From assembly GCA_016709145.1 (NCBI GenBank), contig JADJEK010000001.1:1178001-1242000 (forward strand): DNA of 64,000 nucleotides. The letters run 5' to 3'. How positions within the stretch are numbered: the first letter of the stretch is position 1; every line of letters starts with the position of its first letter. A program made the translations under genes and the position numbers. Of this stretch, positions 34,860-42,458 are shown one piece after another. The notes beneath the pieces are model-generated. The model saw only the letters and a list, made by a program, of their open reading frames with translations, had not been told where the DNA came from and made no database searches. Origin of the DNA: Planctomycetota bacterium. GTDB lineage: Bacteria; Planctomycetota; B15-G4; JADJEK01.

Positions 34860-36806
34860 ATGGCACCGATCTTCTCCACGGTCGTCGCGGTGCTCGCGGC
34901 CCTCCTGTTCGAGGAGTGGTACGCCGAGTCCGCGTTGCCCGCCGGGGACGTCCTGACGCAACTGCCGGCGTTGGCGTTGTGCCTGGTGCCGATCGGCGTC
35001 GTCGAGGGGTTGTTCCGTTACACGCGATACCGCTTCCGGAACGGTCGCCCGTTCGAGCCGCGACGCCATGCGCGTTGGATCGCGCAGCTCCCGCTGCCGC
35101 TGTACCTCGTCGCGCTGCTCGCGTTCCGTTGGCCGGAGATCCTGGTGCCGCTGCGGCTCGAAGCCGTCGTGCTGCTGGACGTGATCGTCGTGCTGTTGCC
35201 GTTCTTGCTGCTGCTGGTCGCGACATCGATCCAGGTCGAGCGGTTGAAGCGGCCGCTGCGCGTCACCGTGCAAGGCTTCGTCCCGGCGCCGCCGCGAGCG
35301 GTGCGCGCCGCCGTGCTCGAACAGTTGCGTCGACTGGCGTTGCCGCTCGCTCCGATGTTCGTGTTGCTCGCGTTGTTCGACCTGGTGCAAGACACGCGGC
35401 TCGACACGTGGTTCGACTACGTGCCGCTGCTGTCGGCGATCGCGACGTTGCTGCTGTTCGCGGCGTTGCTCGCGGTGTTCCCGTGGTTCGTGAAATGGGC
35501 GCTCGGCATGCAGCCGATGCAGGCCGATTCGCCGCTGCGTTCGCGGCTCGAAGCGTTCGCGGCCCGAACCGGATTCCAGTGCCGCGACTATCTTTATTGG
35601 CGCACGCGCCGCCCGCAGTTGAACGCCGCGCTGCTCGGCGTGTGGCCGCGCTTTCGCTACGTGATCTTCACCGAGGAGCTGCTGCGCCGCCTCACGCTGG
35701 ACGAGATCTGCCACGTGTTCGCGCACGAGGCGGGACACGGCACACGTCATCACGCGACGTTCTCGATCCTCTACACGGGCGTCTTCGTCGCGGTGCTGCT
35801 ACCGATCTCGTCGGCGCTCGGCGGATGGATCGAGTCGGCCAGTGGTGGTGCGTACGACGCCGCCGTGGCCGCGATGCTGTTCGTCCAGTTGCCCGCGTTC
35901 CTCGTGTTCTGGCGCCTCTGCGTGGCCCCGTTGTCGCGGCGATTCGAACTCGAGGCCGACGTCGAAGGCGCGCGGACGACCGGCGACTCGCAGCGCTTCG
36001 TCGACACGCTCGAGAAAGTCGGCCGCGTCGCGCACATCGAGCGAGCGGCGCATGGCAAGCGGCACTTCAGCATCGAAGGCCGCGCCGAGTTCATCTCGCG
36101 CGTGTTCGAACACGGCGATCGCGAGGCGCTCGACGTGTTCGAGACCCGCTTGCGTACGACGCGGCGTTGGATCGTCGCCAGCGCGCTCGCCGCGTTGCTC
36201 GGGATCGTGACGTGGACCGCGCTCGATTCGGTGACGGGGCTCGCGGCGCTCGCGCTGGAACGCGGCGACGTCCCGCGTGCTCGCCGCATGCTCGACCTCG
36301 CGCACTGGTGGAGTGCCGACTTACCGCGAGCCGTCGCGCTGCGCGTCGAAGTCGATCGATACGGCGACGTGGCCGAGGCCGTCGGCGCGTCGAGCCTGGA
36401 GGGCGCCGCGGCCGAGTGGATCGAGTCCGAGTCGCGCGCCGCGTTGGCGGAGTTGCGCGCGGGTTGGTCACGTGCGATCGCGAACCACCGACCCGATGTC
36501 GCGATCGCGCTCGTCGACGTCGCCGAAGCGCTCAACGCGCGCCCAGCGAGCCCGAGTTCGACCGGCGAGCCGTCGCTCGCTTCGCCGTCGGCGACACGTC
36601 TGCTCGATACCGATGCCAAGGCGGACTTGCCCGATCTGCGCGAGGTCGCCGAGCTGTTCGCGAAGGGGGATCGCGCGGCATTGCGCGCGTTCCTTTCGAC
36701 CCAACCGCGCTGGCTGCGTCGCCCGGACGCCCGGGCCGCCGCGGCGACGCTCGCGACATGGTCGCAGGTCGATTCCAACCCCATGTCTGAAAACAGGTTA
36801 CATTGA
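34860..36806 (+). CDS. Large M48-family membrane peptidase
   Basis: 648 residues from ATG 34860. Five to six membrane helices in the first 230 residues (for example VVLLDVIVVLLPFLLLLVA), then a catalytic domain with HEAGH (289-293) in CHVFAHEAGHGTRHHA and the third ligand in RRFELEADVEGAR. Two helices around the site (YTGVFVAVLLPI; AAMLFVQLPAFLVFW) and a further membrane span (WIVASALAALLGIVTW) are followed by a helical, TPR-like C-terminal region. It resembles Ste24/HtpX-type enzymes but with a much longer C-terminus. The last few codons (MSENRLH) run into a structured, AT-richer stretch, so the natural C-terminus may have been changed by insertion there. Confidence 0.85.
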   Translation: MAPIFSTVVAVLAALLFEEWYAESALPAGDVLTQLPALALCLVPIGVVEGLFRYTRYRFRNGRPFEPRRHARWIAQLPLPLYLVALLAFRWPEILVPLRLEAVVLLDVIVVLLPFLLLLVATSIQVERLKRPLRVTVQGFVPAPPRAVRAAVLEQLRRLALPLAPMFVLLALFDLVQDTRLDTWFDYVPLLSAIATLLLFAALLAVFPWFVKWALGMQPMQADSPLRSRLEAFAARTGFQCRDYLYWRTRRPQLNAALLGVWPRFRYVIFTEELLRRLTLDEICHVFAHEAGHGTRHHATFSILYTGVFVAVLLPISSALGGWIESASGGAYDAAVAAMLFVQLPAFLVFWRLCVAPLSRRFELEADVEGARTTGDSQRFVDTLEKVGRVAHIERAAHGKRHFSIEGRAEFISRVFEHGDREALDVFETRLRTTRRWIVASALAALLGIVTWTALDSVTGLAALALERGDVPRARRMLDLAHWWSADLPRAVALRVEVDRYGDVAEAVGASSLEGAAAEWIESESRAALAELRAGWSRAIANHRPDVAIALVDVAEALNARPASPSSTGEPSLASPSATRLLDTDAKADLPDLREVAELFAKGDRAALRAFLSTQPRWLRRPDARAAAATLATWSQVDSNPMSENRLH

Positions 36807-36883
36807 CAAGAAAGGACAGAATTCGGCCAAGAAAGAGGTAGTCGATGAACGCTTCGGCCCGGACAATGGCTGGGTTCCTTGAA

Positions 36884-36926
36884 GGCCGTGACGCAATCGG
36901 GGGCATCCCCCGATTGCGTCACGGCC
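36884..36926. repeat. 20-bp perfect hairpin upstream of gyrA
   Basis: Arms 36884-36903 and 36907-36926 are perfectly complementary over 20 bp (beginning GGCCGTGACGCAATC) with a 3-nt loop (cat). No T run follows on either side, so it is not a standard terminator. Confidence 0.9.
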
Positions 36927-36984
36927 GAATGCACCGGGTGTCCGAGGCGGCGGCAGCCGCCGTATTCACTGATGACCGGCCATA

Positions 36985-37048
36985 CTCGGCCCCAACGACC
37001 ATCGAATTCGGCGACTGCCGTCACCGAGCAACACCTGGTGGGGCCGAG
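36985..37048. repeat. 10-bp inverted repeat spanning 64 bp
   Basis: CTCGGCCCCA (36985-36994) pairs with TGGGGCCGAG (37039-37048). Its right arm overlaps the first bases of the next hairpin by 3 nt, so the two stems could compete in RNA. Confidence 0.7.
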
Positions 37049-37080
37049 AACGTGAATCAACCGGATTGATTCACGTTCTC
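37046..37080 (+). promoter_or_regulatory. 15-bp hairpin 27 nt before gyrA start
   Basis: Perfect 15-bp arms GAGAACGTGAATCAA (37046-37060) and TTGATTCACGTTCTC (37066-37080), 5-nt loop, followed by TTTGG. With the mutually exclusive stem at 36985-37048 this could act as an attenuator or RNA-stability element for gyrA; alternatively an end of a small repeat. Confidence 0.55.
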
Positions 37081-37107
37081 TTTGGATTCCCGCGGAGCGG
37101 ATGCTGA

Positions 37108-39648
37108 ATGACCGAACAGAACGAGCGCCTGGAGAACCTCCTCATCGAAGACGAGATGAAGGGGTCGTATCTCTCCTACGCGATGTCGGTGATCGTTTCG
37201 CGTGCGCTGCCGGACGTCAGGGACGGCCTGAAGCCGTCGCAGCGGCGCGTGTTGGTCGCGATGAACGACCTCGGCCTCGGCCCGCGCGCGAAGTACAGGA
37301 AGTGCGCGAAGATCGCGGGCGACACGTCCGGCAACTACCACCCGCACGGTGAAGCGGTCGTCTATCCGACGCTCGTGCGCATGGCGCAAGACTTCGCGAT
37401 GCGCTCGCCGCTGATCCAAGGTCAGGGCAACTTCGGTTCGGTCGACGGCGATCCGCCGGCCGCGATGCGTTACACCGAAGCGCGCATGACGCAGGCCGCG
37501 GCGGACATGCTCGACGACCTCGAGAAGGACACCGTCGACTTCGTCCCGAACTACGACGGTGCGCGCGAGGAACCGACGATCCTGCCGAGCCGCTTCCCGA
37601 ACTTGCTGTGCAACGGCAGCAACGGCATCGCCGTCGGCATGGCGACGTCGATCCCGCCGCACAACCTCGGCGAGATCTGCGATGCGATCCGTCGCGTGCT
37701 CGACGAACCCGGCGTGACGATCCCGCAGCTCATGGAGATCGTGCACGGTCCGGACTTCCCGACGGGTGCGCTGATCTGCGGCCGTAAGGGTATCCACGAC
37801 GCGTATACGACCGGCCGTGGGCAGATCACGCTGCGCGCGAAGACCGCGATCGAAGAGGACAAGAAGGGTCGCAAGTCGATCGTCGTCACCGAGATCCCGT
37901 ACCAACTGAACAAGACGCAGCTCATCGAGACGATCGCCGATCACGTCAAGGCCGGCGACATCCCGGCGGTGTCGGACATCCGCGACGAGTCCGACCGTGA
38001 CGGCATGCGCGTCGTCATCGAGCTGAAGAAGGGCGAGGACGAACACGTCACGCTCAACCAACTGTTCAAGTTCTCGCAGCTCGAGAGCACCTTCTCGATC
38101 ATCAACATCGCGCTGGTCGACAACCGTCCGCGCACGTTGACGCTGAAGGACCTGATCGAGTCCTACATCAAGCACCGCCGCGACGTGATCCGACGTCGCA
38201 CGCGCTTCCTGCTCGCGAAGGCCGAAGCGCGGCTGCACATCGTCGAGGGCTTGCGCATCGCCGTCGACCACATCGACGAAGTCGTGCGGACGATCCGCGC
38301 GGCGAAGGACATCGACACCGCGCGCGCGCAGTTGATGGAGAAGTTCCAGCTCTCCGAGATCCAGGCGATCGAGATCCTGCGCATGCAGCTCCAGCGCCTG
38401 ACGGGCCTCGAACGCGACAAGCTCGAGGAGGAGCGCAAGAACCTCATCGTCGAGATCGACAACTATCGGAAGATCCTGGCCGACCAGCGCCTCGTCGACG
38501 ACTTGATCCGCGGCGACCTCGACGACATGAAGTCGTCGCACAAGAGCCCGCGCCGCACGCAGATCGTCGCGCCGATCGACGCGATCGAGGACGAGGACCT
38601 GATCCCCGACGAGACGATGGCCGTGACGGTCAGTCACGCCGGCTACGTCAAGCGCTTGCCGCTCGACACGTATCGGCGTCAGGGCCGCGGCGGCGTCGGC
38701 ATCACCGGTGGTGATTCGAAGGACGAGGACTTCCTCGAGCACCTGTTCGTCGCGCAGAACCACGACTTCATCCTCGCGTTCACGGATCGCGGCAAAGTGC
38801 ACTGGGTCAAGGTCCACCAGATCCCGCAGTTGTCGCGCCAGAGCAAGGGCCGCAGCTTCGCGAACCTGCTGCGCCTCGACGAAGGCGAGAAGGTCACGTC
38901 GATGATCCCCGTGCGCGACTTCACGCGCGGGTACCTGTTCATGGCCACCGGCTCGGGCATGGTGAAGATGACGCCGCTGGTCGCGTTCTCGCGACCGAAG
39001 ATGGGCGGCATCATCGCGCTCGGCCTGAAGGAAGGCGACGCGCTGGTCGGCGTCACCGTCGTCGGTCAGAACGACGAAGTCATGCTCGGCACCAAGTCGG
39101 GACTCGCGATCCGGTTCCCGACCACGAAGCTGCGACCGATGGGTCGCACGGCGCGCGGCGTTTGGGGCATCCGCCCCGAAGGGGACGATCAGGTCATCGG
39201 CCTCGTCGTCGTCGACACCACGGCGCACGTGCTGACGGTCGGAGCGAACGGACTCGGCAAGCGCACCGAGTTCGGCGAGTACCGCATCACCAATCGTGGC
39301 GGCAAGGGCATCATCAACATGAAGGTCACCGAGCGCACCGGCGAGGTGGTCGCGATCAAGGCCGTGCGCGAAGGCGACGACCTGATGATGATGACGAAGG
39401 ACGGCATGGTCGTGCGCATCGCGATCGGTGGCATCTCGGTGATCGGCCGCAATGCGCAAGGTGTGAAGCTGATCTCCGTGCGCGAAGGCGATCGCCTCGT
39501 CGCGGTGGCGCCGACCGTCAAGGACGACACCGAAGGTGAAGCGCCGCGCGCGCTGACCGACGAACCGGTCGTCACGGAACTGCCGCCCGAGGGCGATGAC
39601 GCCGCCGACGAAGCGGACGACGACACCGAAGACGAACCGAAGGAGTGA
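37108..39648 (+). CDS. gyrA: DNA gyrase subunit A
   Basis: 846 residues. The N-terminal cleavage-religation domain has the catalytic Tyr122 in RYTEAR, preceded by R121, and the winged-helix region GNYHPHGEAVVYPTLVRMAQ. At the two classical quinolone positions (E. coli numbering applies directly) it carries Ala83 and Pro87 instead of Ser and Asp. A coiled coil runs at about residues 360-470. The C-terminal beta-pinwheel contains a GyrA-box-like RRQGRGGVG (523-531), which favours gyrase over topoisomerase IV, and ends in an acidic tail. With GyrB, encoded elsewhere, it introduces negative supercoils. The ribBA ribosome site lies across its stop codon. Confidence 0.95.
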   Translation: MTEQNERLENLLIEDEMKGSYLSYAMSVIVSRALPDVRDGLKPSQRRVLVAMNDLGLGPRAKYRKCAKIAGDTSGNYHPHGEAVVYPTLVRMAQDFAMRSPLIQGQGNFGSVDGDPPAAMRYTEARMTQAAADMLDDLEKDTVDFVPNYDGAREEPTILPSRFPNLLCNGSNGIAVGMATSIPPHNLGEICDAIRRVLDEPGVTIPQLMEIVHGPDFPTGALICGRKGIHDAYTTGRGQITLRAKTAIEEDKKGRKSIVVTEIPYQLNKTQLIETIADHVKAGDIPAVSDIRDESDRDGMRVVIELKKGEDEHVTLNQLFKFSQLESTFSIINIALVDNRPRTLTLKDLIESYIKHRRDVIRRRTRFLLAKAEARLHIVEGLRIAVDHIDEVVRTIRAAKDIDTARAQLMEKFQLSEIQAIEILRMQLQRLTGLERDKLEEERKNLIVEIDNYRKILADQRLVDDLIRGDLDDMKSSHKSPRRTQIVAPIDAIEDEDLIPDETMAVTVSHAGYVKRLPLDTYRRQGRGGVGITGGDSKDEDFLEHLFVAQNHDFILAFTDRGKVHWVKVHQIPQLSRQSKGRSFANLLRLDEGEKVTSMIPVRDFTRGYLFMATGSGMVKMTPLVAFSRPKMGGIIALGLKEGDALVGVTVVGQNDEVMLGTKSGLAIRFPTTKLRPMGRTARGVWGIRPEGDDQVIGLVVVDTTAHVLTVGANGLGKRTEFGEYRITNRGGKGIINMKVTERTGEVVAIKAVREGDDLMMMTKDGMVVRIAIGGISVIGRNAQGVKLISVREGDRLVAVAPTVKDDTEGEAPRALTDEPVVTELPPEGDDAADEADDDTEDEPKE

Positions 39649-39652
39649 GCCC

Positions 39653-40966
39653 GTGAATCCCGACCTCGACGCCGCCGACGAGAAGCCCGCCGATTCGCCG
39701 TTCCGGCCGATCGCGGAGCTGCTCGAAGAGATGCGCTCGGGGCGCATGATCGTGCTCGTCGACGACGAGGATCGTGAGAACGAAGGCGACATCTGCTGCG
39801 CCGCGCAGTTCGTGACGCCCGAGATCATCAACTTCATGGCGAAGCACGCGCGCGGCCTGATCTGCCTCGCGCTGCATTCGCAGATCGTCGATCAGCTCGA
39901 GCTGCCACTGCAGTCGAACGAGAACACGTCGAAGTTCGGAACCGCGTTCACCGTGTCGATCGAAGCACGCAGCGGCGTGACGACGGGCATCTCGGCCGCC
40001 GATCGCGCGCGCACGATCCAGACCGCGATCAAGGACGACGCCAAGCCGTCGGACCTCGCGCGGCCGGGCCATGTGTTCCCGTTGCGCGCGAAGGACGGCG
40101 GGACGCTGGTGCGCGCCGGTCAAACCGAAGGCATCGTCGATCTCGCCCGCCTCGCGGGCCTGAAGCCTGCGGGCGTGATCTGCGAGATCATGAACGACGA
40201 CGGCACGATGGCGCGCGTGCCGGACTTGATCGGCTTTTGCCAAGCGCACGGCATCAAGATGGGTTCGATCGCGGACCTCATCGCGTACCGCCGGCGCCAC
40301 GAGAAGCTGGTCGAGCGCACCGTGTCGGTGAAGTTGCCATCGCGCTTCGGCGCCGAGTTCGACCTGCACGTGTACCGGTCCCGGATCGATGGCGTGGCGC
40401 ACCTCGCGCTGTCGCTCGGTCTGCCGCAGCCGTCGCACGAAGGTCCGACGCCGGAGATCCCGACGCCGGTCCTCGTGCGCGTGCACTCCGAATGTCTGAC
40501 CGGCGACGTGCTCGGCTCGATGCTGTGCGATTGCGGCTCGCAGTTGCACCAGGCGATCGATCGCATCGTCGAACACGGTTCGGGCGTCCTGCTCTACGTG
40601 CGACAGGAAGGGCGCGGCATCGGGCTCGAGAACAAGCTGCGCGCGTACCACCTGCAGCAGACGCAGGGGCTCGACACCGTCGAGGCGAACACGGCACTCG
40701 GCTTCCCGCCCGACGTGCGCGAGTACGGCACCGGCGCCCAAATCCTGCTCGACCTCGGGGTGCGGCAGATGCGCCTACTGACGAACAACCCGCGCAAGTA
40801 CCACGCGATGAAGGGCTACGGCCTCACGATCGTCGCGCGCGAGCCCATCCAGACCGATCCCAACCCGAGTAACGAGAAGTACTTGCGGACCAAGAAGGAC
40901 AAGATGGGGCACATCTTCGATCACCTCGACGACGTGCTCGGTCCGCCTCCGAACGACCCCACCTGA
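39653..40966 (+). CDS. ribBA: Bifunctional 3,4-dihydroxy-2-butanone-4-phosphate synthase / GTP cyclohydrolase II
   Basis: 437 residues from GTG 39653, seven bases after AAGGAG. The RibB half (about 15-215) has the metal and substrate loop DDEDRENEGD (37-46) and GHVFPLRA. The RibA half (about 220-430) has the zinc cysteines in SECLTGDVLGSMLCDCG and the GTP-binding QEGRGIGLENKLRAY. The protein makes both precursors of riboflavin, 3,4-dihydroxybutanone phosphate and the diaminopyrimidine. It is four bases from gyrA and very likely co-transcribed. The C-terminal extension KYLRTKKDKMGHIFDHL is usual in planctomycete-type sequences, a point from memory. Confidence 0.95.
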   Translation: MNPDLDAADEKPADSPFRPIAELLEEMRSGRMIVLVDDEDRENEGDICCAAQFVTPEIINFMAKHARGLICLALHSQIVDQLELPLQSNENTSKFGTAFTVSIEARSGVTTGISAADRARTIQTAIKDDAKPSDLARPGHVFPLRAKDGGTLVRAGQTEGIVDLARLAGLKPAGVICEIMNDDGTMARVPDLIGFCQAHGIKMGSIADLIAYRRRHEKLVERTVSVKLPSRFGAEFDLHVYRSRIDGVAHLALSLGLPQPSHEGPTPEIPTPVLVRVHSECLTGDVLGSMLCDCGSQLHQAIDRIVEHGSGVLLYVRQEGRGIGLENKLRAYHLQQTQGLDTVEANTALGFPPDVREYGTGAQILLDLGVRQMRLLTNNPRKYHAMKGYGLTIVAREPIQTDPNPSNEKYLRTKKDKMGHIFDHLDDVLGPPPNDPT

Positions 40967-41053
40967 GGGCGTCCTACCGGACCGATCCGCAGAAAAGTTG
41001 AACCACCCAGGGAAGCCGGACCCCGGTTCACCATCGAAGGGGGCGGTTCAGCC

Positions 41054-41617
41054 ATGGAAGGCCACGTGTACGAGGATCAAGAACTCGTCGACCGAGCCAA
41101 GGCTGGCTCGGAAGAGGCCTTCTCTGCGCTGGTGGGTCTCTACCAGGAGCGCATCTGGCGCATCGTCTCTCGCATCCTTCGCGACGAGGACCTTGCGCTC
41201 GAGGTGACTCAGGAGACGTTCGCGCGAGCCTTGGTCGCGCTGCCGCGATTCGATTTCCGGGCGAAGTTCTCGACCTGGCTGATCAGCATCGCGCGCAACG
41301 CGGCGTTCGACATCTATCGGAGTCGCAAGGCTCGCGGACCCCACGTCTCGATCGACGACCACGCCGATCAGTTCGAGCACGAAGGCTCGATCGATCCCGG
41401 AGTCGCGGTCTCGGACGCGGAGTTGGCCGAGAAGGTGCGGAAGGCGATGACTCGCTTGAAGCCGCGCCATCGGATGCTCCTCGTACTCCGTGAGTACGAG
41501 GACATGCAGTACGAGGACATCGCGAAGGTCTTGGGAGTCCCCGTCGGGACCGTCGAATCGGGCCTGCATCGGGCGCGCAAGCGATTGCGCGAAATCCTCG
41601 GCGAGATCGAGCTCTGA
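41054..41617 (+). CDS. ECF-type RNA polymerase sigma factor
   Basis: 187 residues from ATG 41054. Region 2 at about residues 10-85: AFSALVGLYQERIWRIVSRI, EDLALEVTQETFARAL, FSTWLISIARNAAFD. Region 4 at about 125-180: LKPRHRMLLVLREYEDMQY and the helix-turn-helix EDIAKVLGVPVGTVESGLH. Compact ECF form without extra domains. Followed after two bases by a membrane anti-sigma gene and then by a Spy/CnrX-like gene and pilus assembly genes, all tightly coupled. Confidence 0.93.
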   Translation: MEGHVYEDQELVDRAKAGSEEAFSALVGLYQERIWRIVSRILRDEDLALEVTQETFARALVALPRFDFRAKFSTWLISIARNAAFDIYRSRKARGPHVSIDDHADQFEHEGSIDPGVAVSDAELAEKVRKAMTRLKPRHRMLLVLREYEDMQYEDIAKVLGVPVGTVESGLHRARKRLREILGEIEL

Positions 41618-41619
41618 CC

Positions 41620-42096
41620 ATGGACGACACACTCGAACGCGACATCGAACGGAAGCTGGACGGCCGCCTGTCGGCGACGGAGCGAGCGGCGGTGGACGCC
41701 GCGATCGCGAACGATCCGGCCGCGCAGCGCTACGAACGCGAGTTGCTCGCCGTGCGCGGCGTCTTGCGCTCGCAGCGTGGGCCCGCGATGCCGATCGACC
41801 TGAATCGTCGGATCCACGAACGGCTGGCCGTCGTGCGCGAGCAAGAGCGATTGAACGTGCGCGTCCTGCGACCCGTGCGCTGGTTCGCGGCCGCTGCGGC
41901 GATCGTGTTCACGGCGACGCTGGCGACACTCGCGCTCGGGATCGGCGGTTCGCCGTTCCGCAATGGTCACGTCGAGGCCGCGCCGCAGCGCTCGCTCGAA
42001 GACGATCTGCGCCAGGCGAACTCACCGCACGCCGACCCATCGCTGGTTCCGTTCTTGCAGCGCTGGTTGTTCGGTGCGGAGCGACGCGCGCGATGA
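41620..42096 (+). CDS. Transmembrane anti-sigma factor (no zinc motif)
   Basis: 158 residues. A cytoplasmic helical N-terminus (LERDIERKLDGRLSATERAA) typical of anti-ECF domains but lacking HxxxCxxC, a membrane segment at about 88-108 (FAAAAAIVFTATLATLALGI), and a short extracytoplasmic tail. It lies directly downstream of the sigma gene and overlaps the next start by ATGA. Assignment rests on position, topology and the N-terminal helix pattern. Confidence 0.7.
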   Translation: MDDTLERDIERKLDGRLSATERAAVDAAIANDPAAQRYERELLAVRGVLRSQRGPAMPIDLNRRIHERLAVVREQERLNVRVLRPVRWFAAAAAIVFTATLATLALGIGGSPFRNGHVEAAPQRSLEDDLRQANSPHADPSLVPFLQRWLFGAERRAR

Positions 42097-42458
42097 GCAA
42101 GGTCGGCGTGGTGCTGCTCGCGGGATTCGTGCTGACGCTGCTCGCGGGCCTCGGTCTCGGCATCGTCATCGCCGGTCCGCCTGCGCCGAAGGCGGAAAGG
42201 ACCTATCTCGATCGACTGGTCGAGGACTACGATCTCGCCCCCGCTCAGGCGGACAAAGTGCGCGCGGCCCTCGAAGCCGAGGATCGCGCGATCACCGCGG
42301 TGCTCGAGCGGCTGGACCTTCAAGTGCGGGACGAAATCGTCGCCGCGCGCGCACGCGCGCAGGACGAGATTCGCGCCGCGCTGACGGATACGCAACGCGC
42401 GCGGTTCGACCGTGACGCCGCGGCGGTCGTGGAACCCAAGGAAGAGGCAGGCAAATGA
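42093..42458 (+). CDS. Membrane-anchored Spy/CpxP/CnrX-like helical sensor
   Basis: 121 residues. An N-terminal anchor (VVLLAGFVLTLLAGLGLGIV) is followed by a periplasmic four-helix-hairpin sequence: LDRLVEDYDLAPAQADKVRA and ALTDTQRARFDRD. The LxPAQxxKVRxxL spacing is that of the metal-resistance/Spy-CpxP fold. Placed third after sigma and anti-sigma, it matches the CnrH-CnrY-CnrX arrangement, where the periplasmic protein senses metal or misfolded protein and controls release of sigma. No His/Met-rich metal site is obvious, so the signal is open. Confidence 0.65.
   Translation: MSKVGVVLLAGFVLTLLAGLGLGIVIAGPPAPKAERTYLDRLVEDYDLAPAQADKVRAALEAEDRAITAVLERLDLQVRDEIVAARARAQDEIRAALTDTQRARFDRDAAAVVEPKEEAGK

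Larger units (their letters stand above)
36807..37107. other. Gene-free structured leader upstream of gyrA
   Basis: 301 bases with no credible gene, AT-richer at its left end than its neighbours. It contains three nested or adjacent inverted repeats described separately (36884-36926, 36985-37048, 37046-37080). The gyrA ribosome site GGAGCGGA lies just before 37108. It could be a leader RNA, an attenuator or a small mobile repeat. Confidence 0.6.

Noticed and set aside
37046..37080. Riboswitch upstream of gyrA
   Set aside because: Simple hairpin without a recognisable aptamer; kept only as a possible attenuator.
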